Below are positions 30,200-42,559 of a DNA stretch of 64,000 nucleotides, piece after piece. The DNA lies in NCBI GenBank assembly GCA_948099385.1, contig CANUEZ040000168.1, forward strand, positions 10,574,001 through 10,638,000. The letters run 5' to 3'. This DNA comes from Fasciola hepatica (Eukaryota; Platyhelminthes; Trematoda; Plagiorchiida; Fasciolidae). Numbering within the stretch: the stretch's first letter is position 1; every line of letters starts with the position of its first letter. Position numbers and translations under genes: made by a program. The notes beneath the pieces are model-generated. The model was given only the letters and a program-made list of their open reading frames with translations, was not told where the DNA came from and searched no databases.

Positions 30200-32520
30200 C
30201 GAGGCTGGATGTCGAAGGCATTATGAGAAGGCGCCTGACTGATGCTAGGTCGTGGCTTTGGTAGTAGAAACTCCGGAGGCTGTCATGTTTGTCACTAATA
30301 TAATGTTATGTGACAACTTATCGGTGATTTAAATGAAAGAACCTCATCGCTATATATTGCGACACTAACATTTGTTCAACCGCGAAACAATCAGTTGTGC
30401 ACCCGTAAGCCATATCCGAGCTGGGAAAGCAAATACCCGCAAAACCATTTCGTTTCATTTCCATTTCTTTTTTGGGGATCTCGGCGTATCACACGTGGTG
30501 TCCACTGATTCACTAGAAGAAAAACTTTGCAGTTGGTCCCATTCCATGAATTTATCATTTCTTCTGGTCTCCGATGTCCAGTTTAGATCCACCATTATTT
30601 GTGAAACGTCCAGTGGCCTTCATCCATAAACTTGTCAGATATCTTCATACCTCGCGACCCTTTTCAAGTAGAACAACAGACGAATAGTGCTACTAGAATG
30701 TAATCAAGGGTTGGGGCATGGAGGTAGACTATGGCATTGGCCGCGGACTTTCAGGAGCATCAGCTGAGCCTAGATTACCGGCAGGATTCAGACAAGAGCG
30801 CTATTAAAACATTTGCGAAAGAAAATTGTGAGTAGTCAAAAAGCGTGGGCTGTTTTTTGTTTGCCCGCTAGTCACCTTTCTAATGCCATAACCGTACAGG
30901 TTCTCTTTCCATGTACTGCCGGAAGATAGCCCAGATACTACCGGCAACTTTATGGCGAGCTACCAGCGAGATTCTGGATTTGGTACAGGCCTAGCTTGCC
31001 CCCAGGAATTAGACAGTGCACAATGTAATAGCCATTATCGATGTTAAAGTGGCTTTCATAAAGTCACCTGACTGCGAGGGAAACAGCGTTATCGACTCTA
31101 ACAATCTGCCATAGTAAGTCAATGAAACCCAATAAATTGAGGACCTCAATAGCACATTCTGTCAAATAGCTGGGTTGTGAAGTGCTTAAACATATAAATG
31201 TTAGTGTGGCAATTACACTAAATATTGCAATATGAGGTCAACAAGATAGATATTTGGAACATTTCAATGGATGTCGCTCAGGGGTTCCGCATAACAAGTA
31301 CAATATCTTTCGCAATCATGAAATTTTGAGAAGTCTTGTTTGTCGCGGGAAAGGCTATGTGAAAATTTGTTAATTGGCTAGAAGATGACGATTTTGAATA
31401 TGTTCAATAACCTCGGTCCAGCATAATTTTTTTCGTAAAAGCAACCTCCATTGCCTTAAACCAGACAGTAAATTGGAGTAGGACTTTTACAGCATGTCTC
31501 GATGGGGCTATCGGGGTCAGTTACGCGCGAGGAACGTAATCATCACAGAAAGTAAACAAAAGTCTACTTCGACAATTAAAAACCAAAGCCTGATTGTTCT
31601 TACATTACCGGAGTAGTTTTTAGAACCAAATAGCCTGTTATTAACAAACCTTGGTAAGTCTCATGAAAAATGAACTCGATCTCAACCTTCGAGCTGGACT
31701 TATTCCGCTTTATATACTGTTGTCCGATGACGAGCTTTATTTGGCCGAGGGATCATAGTCGTTCTGACTCTTTTTGACACAGCTTGATGTTGCTGCCAAG
31801 TGACTATCGCTACTTTACGCCTGCTTTGTGTAAGTCAAACTTTTTAATTTTGAGAATAAATCTGTATTGAAAAACCGTGCGCTTGAGCATTCCTCTTAAA
31901 CTCCGGTAAACTGGTTGCTGCAAGGGGTAGATGCGGCGAATAAGCAGCTTCCTTCTTAGCCGACTGAGGATGAGTTCGAAATTTACCGTTATAACAATGT
32001 TCATTTCTCCTGCAGTAAGATCCTCCTAATTGGAAAAACGACAGAAAAAGATGGCAATATCAGTAAACAAGATTAAGATGATCTCTAGCTTGTCATGAGT
32101 GGGAGATGGATGGAAACGTTCTATAATGACAAGTGCTTACTTCCGCGAGACTGCTTTATGATGCAAAAATTGCCGTGATATCTACTGTGGGCAAGTATGT
32201 TCTTTTTGGGCGAAGAGTGCCGAGCAGTATCAGTGGGTTGCCTGACAATAAAAAACACTGGAAGAGTTGCCAGGAGAAGGCCAGGTACGCAAAAACCACA
32301 TGCTTATAACTAGCAGTAAAAGAGTGGCCCTCTTCATCCACGCAGTGCTCATTGTCAAAATAGACGGATTGTTAACAGCGGAATTGTTACCTTAAAAAAC
32401 TCATGGGTGAAAAACAGAAGACAAGTTGAAAAGTGATCGTTTTGAGCGGCTTATTGGGCACGGAAAACTCAAGTAAACTGTCGGAATGTTTTTTTTCGTT
32501 TTCGGAGCAAAAAACACTAT
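30200..32520. other. no recognised gene
   Basis: AT-rich and dense in stops in all frames. Short open frames (30372-30629, 31810-32004, 32156-32341) have no recognisable features. Confidence 0.4.
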
Positions 32521-35380
32521 TGATTAAACTAAAAACCTAATGACCATAAGGTTTGAAAGAAATTTAGGCTGTAGAACGCAGGGTTCTTTGCTCGGCCGGA
32601 AAGAGGCGGTCACCTCCTTCCGGGGTATCGAGGGTTGCCAAATCTGTGCTTGTTCGTGCGATCGACCGGAGTGGGCGCAACTCTCGATGAAAAATGCTTT
32701 TGAGGTAAGTCTAGTGGCCTCCCTACTTCCGTGAAAGCCGGTTTTGACCTACCTTCGGAAGCTGTTTCTACTTTTGCCCTAATTTATATGACGTAGCACT
32801 TCTGTTTCTTCTTTTGAACCCGATGAGAGCCTGAATAAGGTGCATGGGGTGATTGCCATGTATTCACCTTAAACAAGGAGGCTCACTTGCACTTGGGGGC
32901 TAATTAGTTATGTAGAAGTGTACGCTTCGTTCTTTAGTTGAAGCTATCTACCGGCCACGCGTACACTGATTTAGGCGTCTAATGAAGTCGGAATATTTAA
33001 GAGGCTGCAAAGTGTCCCTTCAACCGGTTCCAGCGCAACCAAATGGAACAACCAGACAATAACTCCCTCCACGTTGAACGCGAATTAGTTTTCACCGAAT
33101 AGTGAATGCCTTATAAGACAAAACAAGGAGTCCCTTGCCGTGCTCGGTTTGCTTAGGCTAATGAGGCTGCTTTTAGTATTATGTGCAAACATTCATCAAG
33201 TCGTTGTCGGCTGGATAGTGCGCCGTAGTTCTCATTTGTATCACAGTATATTCACCAGGGGGAAAATCGAACTTGGAAATAGGTTCCTCAATCGCTGGTC
33301 AAAATAACGAAGCAAGCACACTGGGCTACTGGTGGGTCTCGGAAGACGTCTGCTATTGTTTCGGACGAGCAGTTGCTGGAGTTTATCGCCTCAGACCATA
33401 TCGTTGAACCATAGAAAAAAATGTTACCAAATGAAGGAGTCCCTACGATGGAAGCGGAGGACCTACTGGATCGGTGCTCACTTGAGGAGAATGTGCATCT
33501 GACTTGGCAAACTTTGGGAGAACTTTTTATGTGCCTGTGTACTTTGGCTCGTCAACTCTCTAGACAACTACCTGCCCGCTGACTTCAAATCTCATTTAGC
33601 TTTGGCCTCACGATAGGCCTGGTCACGAGTTCAAATGAAGCCTGTATGCCGCGACGTTACTGTCGGTGTAATGTTCTAAAGACGCCCTTCCTGGGCAGGA
33701 ATAGCGCCAGCTGGATGGAGGGCAAGAAGAGGGTATTTTGGAACACTACGCGCGTAGTGGAACCTCTCTATGAATTGGCCAGCACCGGTTCGAGTTGGGG
33801 GGATCCGGGGTGGCATTCTGGCCCAGTGAAAAGAACTCGAGAAGGGGCATCCAACACGGGGCAGTGTTCTCCTGGGACGTGTGGTATAACCGGGGGAAGT
33901 AAGTAGGTGAATTGAACTTTTGGGTAAGTTACTGCCTGCGATTGGTGATGCAGCTCAGGTAATTGACTTCTGGCCCATGGAGATGGCGAACTGTTAGTTT
34001 TGCAACAAGCTTCGGAAAAGACAGACTGCCGTTCAAACTGCCAGAATCCCCTGCCGAATATATTATACCTGAATTCAGCCTGCCATGGGCCTTTGAAGCT
34101 ATTGTGGGTTTTCAAGAGCTTTCCACTTGTTCTTGCGAGAAATTTCCTAACGCTAAGTCTGAAACATCAGTTAACAGTGTCAAGGGATAATATGGCAGGT
34201 GCAGTGTAACGGCAGCCGTGTTGGAGGTAGTCTGTTCCCCTTCTACAAGAATGGAAGGGACATTCACGCGAAACTCAAAAGTTATGGTCACTTCGCATGG
34301 CAAACCTGAGAGAGGCTGCATTAAGTGGGCACATTTGTGAATGGAAGGAGATGGACGTTCAATAAATCACGGATTTTGAGAGCTTTTGGAAAGATGGGGT
34401 CTTGGGGTAATCAGCAATTGCCTGCAGTTTGTTCCTCATGAGCGGAATGCCTGTGGCTGATGTCCAGCAGCCGAGGAAAGTAATGCACCTTTACTCTCAT
34501 GAATGTAGGTCTCACACATTAATCGTTTCTCTAGACTACGACGATCGCAGGTGTGCACACTGGGTAACACGACCATTGATTTTGGCCATTCAAAACCTGC
34601 CTGTCGGGGTCTGACCTTGGGCTTTTGTAGTGGGTGAGCACTCATGAACACCCAGCAAGAGACCAATTCATGGAATTTAGGTGACAAAGGCCGCAAGAAA
34701 ATGGTTACGTTAGGTATCATATGACACTGCATCTGCCCTGGGAGGTGGACGGCATGCGGAGGCGTAGGTGAGCCCAAGCGGACGACATCAGCCTCGCTGA
34801 CTTTTTCTTTTATTCGTCACTAGCCAATTTAGCTCTGTTTGCAAGCACTGCTAAAATGTTAACACGGTGGAGGCACTTCATTGTAACCCAACCATAACCA
34901 AGCCAAACCCGGCAGAATAAACAAACGAGGGCAAAGGCTTGAACCGCGTGCACTGAAACAGTAATAAACGCTAGATAATGATGTACTAAAAACTGGTGGG
35001 CTGAGCCTAGCTACATCACCCAACTTTCTCAATCATGCTTTCATCAGGTAAACAGAATACAATAAATACATAAGGGTAATTTGCCCAAAAGATAGTGCCA
35101 AGATGTTCAATAATTTGGAATAAGCGGCGTATTAGCAAGCAGACAAGACGTACCACATAAAATAAATTAACCAAAAGCTCCTGCCAGTTAACACAGCTTG
35201 GGCACTTCGCGCTACCCGGTGGACATGCAAACCAAAGCCTGTGACAAGACAATCTTTTCAAGGTCGCACTCTTCCATCAATTATTGACGGCCATCTGTTT
35301 CCAGTGGCAAAATGCTGAATAAAATGACCAAATTCCCCGGTTTTAGTGATTCACATTTTGTCAGTCACTCTCGTCTTGTG
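32521..35380. other. no recognised gene
   Basis: Open frames at 32540-32734, 33646-33906, 33768-34115 and 34436-34777 are short, overlap on both strands and have no family motif. The low-coordinate end may include the 3' side of BEL/Pao element 2 (minus sense), but no LTR can be identified. Confidence 0.35.
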
Positions 35381-35389
35381 GCAACACGC

Positions 35390-35800
35390 TCACGTAATCA
35401 ATCTTCCTAACTTTCCTGAATGAGTCCACCGCCAAGTGCACCATTCTTCAGTGTGCCAGACGGATAAGGAAGGAAGCCTGATGATCAAGCAAATTACCAT
35501 TCCAGGAAAGTACCAGTAACTTGCTCGGAGACGATTCTCCAAAGATCTCGCAAGCATTTGCTGCTGGCACGAGGACACCATCACTGAGGATCCTTGCCAC
35601 CTCTGCTAAGAATGTCAGTAACTTTTCGCCCGTAGCACGGGGACCGTGCGCCGTTGAATATAACACGAGCCGCTTTGGAAGTAGCATACTTTCCCACATT
35701 TTACCACCGTGATTAGCTTATGGTTGTACAAATCTCCATTTTGCACCACTATTTACTAGGAACCCTATATTTTATCTTACTGTAACCTTTGAGCAAAACC
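35390..35800 (-). pseudogene. BEL/Pao element 2: integrase core end and C-terminal domain
   Basis: The frame 35448-35699 reads MWESMLLPKRLVLYSTAHGP, EKLLTFLAEVARILSDGVLV and PSKLLVLSWNGNLL. This is the Pao integrase passage GGVWERMIRSVRxVLYS...LLTFLAEVxxILNDRPLVP...LSPSKLLLLR. WE of GGVWE, with the third catalytic residue, is present (MWES). Upstream in another frame is WRFVQP near 35730, equal to WxFNPP. The FWxRWxxEYL segment that should follow is not readable. The element differs in sequence from BEL/Pao element 1. Confidence 0.75.
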
Positions 35801-36500
35801 ACGAATTTCAAGCCTGGTCCCCTCAAAACTATTTCTATCGTGACTGAAAAGAACGCGGGCGACTCCTCGTGGCCACTGTAGTGATCAGCCGATAACCCTC
35901 CCATCTATCACTACTTTTACTATACTTCTCTCGCACACTGTAACCGCTTTCTCTACTTCCGGCGGAACTCCTCGGCACAAGCCTGCGTGAAATCTCTGTA
36001 CTCAAGCCCGGCGAAAATAAACTCTGTTTGGCATCCCACGGTGTTTCTCTTGTTGGCTTCTCAAACGAACTCGATTGGAGAAGCTGAGGAAATGGGCCCT
36101 TATACCACGAGGCATATTAGTGCCTGTGAGGAAAATACGTAGAAAATGAGTGGATAACCTCCACACGTGTCGCTCCTTATTTTTCGCACAAGCAACTAAA
36201 GAGCTTTGCCCCTCCTCTTCAGCCACCCCATGCTTAATAAAATAGGTGAAAAGTCTCCTGTTTCCATATACGTAGGGAATTACCAACATTCTTCTTCCAT
36301 TCAAGTGGCAGAGGAACCATTTGTTGTGTACTCGGAGGCATTGTATTCGGTGACGGTGCCAGCACTCTCCGAGAACACTTCGGCCATTTGCTGTCCCTCT
36401 TGGGATGCAGAAGCACCGATGGAACTTGGGAACGGCCAACACAACCTTCCTTTTCATGGTAACACTTACCAACGAAATCAGTGACTCAGTGCACATTCTG
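35800..36500. other. unassigned part of BEL/Pao element 2
   Basis: By position this should hold the integrase zinc-binding domain and most of the core, but I cannot read these motifs. A 164-codon minus frame (36002-36496) has no recognisable domain; it may be decayed integrase or an insertion. Confidence 0.35.
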
Positions 36501-36549
36501 CAGGATAATGGGATGCCCAGCTTCCTCCAAAAAACTGACCCAAGTCAAT

Positions 36550-37430
36550 CTTCTCCCCGTGTACAGCAGCCGGTCAGTTAGATTGGGGCGAAATTTTCGC
36601 ACAGAGCCGTGCGTAGGATAGTCCTTTGAGCCGCCTACTTTTTACATTGACCTGATTTTGGTAAGCAGGCATTCCGCTCTCACCAACTCCTCAATTATCC
36701 TACAATTGTTTCGGAATTTCCTGAATAATAAGTGACCCATTTTTAACTCCTTACCACAATTACTCTTGAGGAGGATCAAAAATGTTTATATCTTGGTGTT
36801 CACTCAACGCTAGTCAGCAGAAAGAGCCAAAATGAAAATTGCTCAAATTACAAGCAATATTTGTTGCCCCCGAAGACAGCAGCCGCGGCACTTTCACTAA
36901 ACTCTATCGACTCGGGAGGTATATCAGTAACGGTCTTGACGTCTCATCCAGCAGACTCTGGTGCATACAAAATATCCGGACTACTTTGACACAGAAGTCA
37001 CGCTCCTCCGTTCAGTTGCATCCCACGGGACTCCATATCGGCGACGCACTCCACACCAGAAAGTAGCCTCCACTAATGCCGTGGTGATTCATCTCGTATT
37101 TCAAAAATGTGAATGGCCCCAAAAGTGAGGAATCTGGTTTTCTTTTACCGTAAGTAGTGGGGAATTTCTGAAAAATCCGCCCAAAAAGAAATATCCTCCG
37201 CGATCCTCAGTTTCTTTTATTCTGGTGGTTACTTCAACCAGTAAAATGGCAGTGGTCAGTTCTAATGGAGGAATGGTGACGGTCTTTAGGGTGCTACCAG
37301 CAATTTAGCAGGTACCAAAGCACGGCTGGATTGTCCAACATCATACACGTACTGGATGAAGGTCACAGCGCCGTATCCCACTGCGGATGCACCAAAAACA
37401 ATTGTGTTTCCACCTTCAGATTAGAATACG
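36550..37430 (-). pseudogene. BEL/Pao element 2: RNase H remnant
   Basis: Minus-strand reading gives FGASAVGYGAVTFIQYVYDV (about 37350-37410, family FxDASxxAYGAVxYLR; the catalytic Asp is Gly), SRALVPAKLLVAP (family LLxAKxRVAP), ISFWADFSEIPHYLR (family FWTDSxxVLxYI), HIFEIRDESPRH (family VAEIRExSSP) and ADMESRGMQLNGG (family NPADxxSRGM). The order and spacing are those of Pao RNase H. Stops and frame changes are frequent, so this copy is old. Confidence 0.7.
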
Positions 37431-37640
37431 GGAAATCTTGCGCTTGTGGTCTTGGTACATGAAAATGTTCAACCTCGCCGAAGGCTGGTTGGCATTGCGC
37501 CTATTTAGCCGGGACTACTCCCCCCAGTGACTAGTCCCGTTGAAACCCTTGCTCGCACACGCGCTGGAGCAAAACCTTAATAGGTAATACATGGAGTCCC
37601 ACCCATCTCAAAGAGTCAAAGACGCGAAAACCTAGAAAAA

Positions 37641-37976
37641 TCACCTTCCGTTTGTTGGAGGCGGATCTACAAAGCCGCAGTGCAACACGGAGTTTCTATA
37701 TTTTTCTCCCAACTGTTGTGGCTTTAAGCCGAGGGCGAAAAAGCCCCCTCCACATCCACAGTGAATATCCATGTGGCAACGTAAAACTTGACCGAAGGGT
37801 GCACCATCGGAATATGGATTGCCCTTGCTATCCCCTTTCTTTTCCACTGTCCAATCAACTTCTGGCATGTCTGGCCCCAATAACATACACTTTTGAATGA
37901 GGTAGAGGATTAAGCAGAATATTCGTGAAGTAACCCCACATGCGAGGAGTGGTTTGTCCGGTAAAACTGCAGTCAT
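37641..37976 (-). pseudogene. BEL/Pao element 2: RT thumb/connection remnant
   Basis: A 111-codon minus frame contains DKPLLACGVTSRIFCLILYL then IQKCMLLGPDMPEVDW, comparable with DKPxTRRGILSTxSSxYDPLGxxxPxxLxGKxLLQxLCRxxxxWD of Pao elements. The N-terminal part of the match (DKP, GV, I, Y) is convincing by position, since it lies directly upstream of RNase H. No RT catalytic box (YVDD) was found between 38000 and 39000, so the RT core is lost or unreadable. Confidence 0.5.
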
Positions 37977-37999
37977 GTCTAGCGTCTAAAGGTTTGTGT

Positions 38000-40900
38000 A
38001 TGTTGCTTCTACGTCTGTCTCCTCAGTGTCATCTGTAGACTCCACTGCGACAGCTACAAATTTGTTGGTTTAAAACGAACATCCTATCAAAGTGATCAGA
38101 AAAGCCCTTTGCTTCACAGATTATCCTACATATTCCGCCACGGCGGTTTCGATAGCCGGGACATCCCTTGCAGTATCCGGCAGAACTTCAAGCTGGACTG
38201 ATTTTTTGGGTCTACTGATTTTACAGGCACTATATAGACGTACGCTCCCCAATCATTTGGAAGCTCTTGGAAAGAAGCACCCGTGAGGTCTGAGAAAGCA
38301 TCTTAGTTTCTATAAGCTGACGATGGAAAAATTACCAGGATTTTTCCCCCTGCTGCTTTCGGCTGCGGCCCCTATCGGCACGACGATCAGATTGCAAGCG
38401 TGTGAAACACAGCCGATTTTTCGAGACTGTCGGCCCATTCTGTTCCACTTTGGGCAACCGAATGTGCCGAAGGTTTTAAACTAGACTATTTTTTCGCATT
38501 TCTAACATATGATGTCACCAGATGACACTGATCCAGACCTGGCATAAGATACTCGTTCACTTTCGGGTTTTGTATCATCAGCTCAAGATTATTCCTGGCA
38601 GGCAACTGCTCCTTTTCCGCCGGGCTCGGGCCTGAAAGCTTATAAATTTACACCGGTTTCAAAAATTATGTTCCCTACCGTTCCCATAAATTGTTTTGCA
38701 TTTCTCATCTACTCCGCGGCCCTGGATCGTAGTAACTTAATGAAAAACCTGCTCTGTGGTCCCAATCGCATTCAGCTGTAAAGTATCTCAACCACTCAGG
38801 TGTATCCGCAAAACCAGTTGAGTGATTCCTACAGGAATGCTGTGCCGGTAGTTCAGCACATTATGAGAAATTCCATGCAGTTTCCGTTTTTCTTTCACAT
38901 GAATCTAATCAGCCCGGTGCCCAGCTCTTCCCAACCTACTCAACCTACATGTCTTCCCTTATTTCCGTATGTTGCACCTGGTTAATTTGCCTTCTTTCTT
39001 TTTCAGCTTCCTCACTCACACAGCACGAGTGACCTTTGAACTTTCCTTCCAGGCTAAAGATCACTCCACGCCAGATTGAGGGTCCAGGTCAAAGGTGCGG
39101 GCTATTCTCTTGGCCCTTGTACGATCTTATTCCATGGTCATATCTGTCTAACCGTCTCATTTGAGATTTCACTCTTCTCCTGATTGGTAGATTGTTTGTT
39201 CTATAAAAGATGGACTTCACCTTATTCCCATGAGTCGGTCTCGTATTGCTCGGCATACGTTTCCCCGCGCACTCTCCAGACGATCTGGAGTATTTCTTTG
39301 GGCTCCTATGATTAGATTGCCCCAAAAATTGGGGTATGTTGCCTGAAATTGTAATGATTGTTCTTCGAAGTACAAGTAGATCACTTACTCGCCATATTCG
39401 ATTTGGGTTTCGAGTTCGTGTTCTGCGAGTCACTCATTCACTGGACAGCAGTTCAGTCACAAGGTACGCGCAAGGAGCTACCCGGAACCTATTTAGGGTC
39501 TGTGACGTGAACCAAAAAGGAACTAACAACGAAAGTCCTAGAGCCGGACAACTTTTATAATGCCCTTTTGGCCCGTCTCCAACCTTCCTGCGGAAAATGA
39601 CAAACATCCTTCTTTGACCCCCCTGGTTTTTTCTTGACAGTAAAGAAGAGATAAGAGGGTACTGCTCGGAGAACAGCCAGGCTGCAGCAGCTTACACCCC
39701 GGTAAGTGCATCCGAGAAATGGGACTTTCTAACCCATTTCTTTATGAAGCGCTAAACCTTCTGTCCTTTGCACCTGATTTGCTACGCCCGGCATTCTTGA
39801 TTGAATACGTTCATCTACTGTCACTGGCTTGCTGCCCACCAAAATTGTTTCCGATTTTCGACAACGCCATTGCTCCGCCCTTTTCCTCAGTATCTCTTCT
39901 CGTGGCATCATCCGCCGCCAAATCTGGCTGTGCATTTTCCGATAATAATTACACATATCTGAAGGGATTACAAATGGCTCTACTCCGATTTGACGGCGCC
40001 GGTGAAGACCTACCTAATGGATATTTTGTTGCATCGCTATGAACGCAAACCTCAAACGACAGATCCCTTGAGTAGCAAAATGTAGGGGTAACACAGGTAA
40101 AAGTAAACGAGAAGGTAAGGGAATGAAAGGATCAGAGTTAAATCCGGCTCAAACAGAAGAAGGGAAGCCCGCAGGTTGAAAAATCACAGAATTCAGCTTT
40201 TGGCTCCCAATAAGCCAGGAAACGAAGAAGTAGCGAACCCATTTGTCCAAGAACTGACAGGAACCATCTTACGATCGGCTCTAAGTGGACTTGCCAAATG
40301 GCGCAGCCGTAGCCGGATAATGGGACCAGAATAAGCGCACGAGCTCTTACCGGAGGCGATGAGCTCGCGCAAAGCAAATTAAAGAAGGCTCCAACCCCGG
40401 GTTTATCCACCATCGACCATAATTCTGTTTCCAAGGGTAAAGGAAACGTCATGTTCCATCAGCGCTGTATCTAGATTAGACGCAATGACAGACCACTTTT
40501 GTGAGCCGCATAACTGGAAGTGGTCCAACTGAAGCCGACATCAACGAGCTAACAATCACAGCGGGGAATGAATTGGAAACCAGAATGGTTGAAGTCTAAC
40601 TGAACCAACTAAAGAAATAAGAACTTATAGAACAAAGGCTTCACCCTGGTTGGGACCTTATTCATTTTTGACATGTGTATATGGCCATCTCACTACGCGT
40701 TTATGTTCCTGATACTCCCACCGGGAGGGTCATCCAACTTTCCCTCCTTCAGCAACGCAAGTCACTGTCAGTGTCTGCATTGGTGTGCTTGGCCACGTTT
40801 CCCGAAATTTCCTCGTCAGCTCATGAGGCAGCCCCACTCCGTTCACACATCTACTGCTACGCACTCATGTGACTGGTGTTCACGGCATAGCTTTGGTCAT

Positions 40901-41100
40901 GCTTCCCCTCTCTCTTTCGAATTTCCACCGCTTTCCCGGCCGTCGCATCTAATCGCAAATATGTTACTTGTCCGCTAACTAGTCGTAGTGCCCATCAAAA
41001 CAAATAGAAGAATAAATTGCGAGATGCAAGCATTTCTTTTAATCCTCTCAATCGCGTACGTGAAACACGCGATTTCGTGTTCAAATGGAACACGGAGCAA
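38000..41100. other. no recognised gene
   Basis: If BEL/Pao element 2 were complete, its RT, protease and gag would lie here (minus), but no such motif can be read. Open frames 39089-39433, 39719-40042, 40138-40452 and 40673-40978 have no recognisable features. 40980-41119 is probably the 3' flank of the Penelope-like element. Confidence 0.35.
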
Positions 41101-41119
41101 AACAGTAGAATAGAGAGTG

Positions 41120-41668
41120 TCAAGCAAAGATAGTAAACGATTCTTTAAATCTGATTGGTTTCCGCCACGGCAGGCACACATTGTGGGTCAAAAGTTTCTG
41201 TGCACACAGTGAGGGTCTAAGTCTACTTACCAACAGGGCCTCATAAAAAGCTAGAAGCTTTGGGTTCCGATTCCATGCAATCACTCGGAACGCTTGACCC
41301 GGTTCAATCCGATGACGAAAGGTCACAAGGTGTTTTGCGATCGATGAAGCCGGGTTCTTAGTCGTCGTCTGTTGTCCGGGTGAAGGATGACTCATCCACA
41401 GCACTGACCACTTTGGTGCATGCTCCCCCATTCTTTGACTGGGGCAACGATCCATTCTGCCTACGTAGATGTCACCGCAACTGCAGGTGAACTGATAAAT
41501 GACGTCAGAGGCATTCAGGTTAGAGACACTGTTTGAATGTGCTTGGAGGTTTAGTCGTCTGATGGTTTGCGAAATCTGCAATTCAGCCTTCAAGTAGGTG
41601 CGCTTTAGTGCACACTTTAGATTTTGGCTAATCCGATTGAACAGATGATCCTCTTTAAATAATAGCAC
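41120..41668 (-). pseudogene. Penelope-like element: GIY-YIG endonuclease
   Basis: A 182-codon frame. Residues 57-72 read VIYQFTCSCGDIYVGRMD, with GDIYVG as the GIY-YIG core (usual YxxxCxCGxxYIGxTxR), followed by SQRMGEHAP (residues 77-85, family RxxEH). SSIAKHLVTF at 108-117 matches SSIAxHLxxxxH, and LLAFYEALLVSRLRPSLCAQ at 138-157 carries the catalytic Glu (E143). All expected motifs are present in one frame. The domain nicks target DNA for the element's insertion. The upstream RT is in different frames, with shifts at about 41660 and 41940, so the polyprotein is broken although individual domains look fairly well preserved. Confidence 0.9.
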
Positions 41669-42550
41669 TAGAGTACGGTCTTAGGCCTTTCTTTTTTGTG
41701 GATCTTAATGAACTTATCAGGGTATCCATTGGCACCAAGAGTTTGAGATAAGAACTCTTCTTCCATTTGCAGTTGGTCTGCACTGCGGATTTTGCGCGCT
41801 CTGTGGAACAGGGTTTTGACCAAGCCCCTTTTGTAGGAAACTGGAGCGAAACTGGAGAACTGGATGTATTGTCCACTCCATGTTGCTTTACGATGGATAA
41901 CCTTCTGAATTGTCCCATCTGCACGTTTTTTATCGTAATATCCAAAAAAGCCACTCTCTTTTACATGTGACTGAAAGATTGAGATATACCGTGTTCATTA
42001 GGTTGAAGAACTTAGTAAACCGATCTTCCTCGGTAAAAACCAAAATATCATCGACATAACGATTGTACAGGGTAAACTGGATGATATTCTGATGTGCAAT
42101 TTTATAAATCGTTCCCAAAAAGATATCTGCCAATGTGGGTCCAAGAGAGCTACCCATTGCCACACCATTAATCTGCCTGTGCGACTGTCCTCCAAAATCA
42201 AAACGTATATTTTCTGCCCATAAAAGAATGAGATCCCGGATGTATGTAACTGGAATCGATAATGTAGGTCTGAGTGTTACTACTACGTCGCACAAATACT
42301 CTACCGTTTCTCTCAGGGGTACATCGGTGAAAAGTGAATCAACATCAACAGAAAACATTTTTTGTGAACTCAAGGATATTCTCTCCAGGATACCTGATAT
42401 TTCAAATGAGTCCTTCAGACAGTGTGATGTCATGTGTTTTCGGATGGGAGATAGAATATCCACCAACCAGCGTGCCAGTTTGTGACAAGCCGCGTGAGTT
42501 TTGGTCCTGATCTCCAGGACCCAGTGCAATCTCCAGAAACTAGGAAACAT
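41655..42550 (-). pseudogene. Penelope-like element: reverse transcriptase
   Basis: Two frames. In 41930-42550 (206 codons), HKLARWLVDILSPIRKH is at residues 23-39, box A MFSVDVDSLFTDVPL at 65-79, NGVAMGSSLGPTLADIFLG at 128-146 and box C RYVDDILVF at 164-172, all typical of Penelope RTs. The frame 41655-41954 continues with MAFLDITIKNVQMG (family LPFLDVLVxR) and the thumb region. Catalytic Asp residues are intact; the frameshift at about 41930-41954 interrupts the protein. The N-terminal fingers before residue 1 are missing or unreadable, so the copy is probably 5'-truncated. Penelope RTs lie outside the LINE and LTR clades. Confidence 0.9.
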
Positions 42551-42559
42551 ACTATTCTG

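Noticed and set aside
36002..36496. 164-codon minus-strand frame near BEL/Pao element 2
   Set aside because: Position suggested integrase, but none of the conserved strings (zinc ligands, SDNG, NPP) can be read; not called as a gene.
39719..40042. Gag of BEL/Pao element 2
   Set aside because: A plus-strand frame with LLRFDGAGEDLPNG looked gag-like, but it is on the wrong strand for the element and the match is only a few residues.
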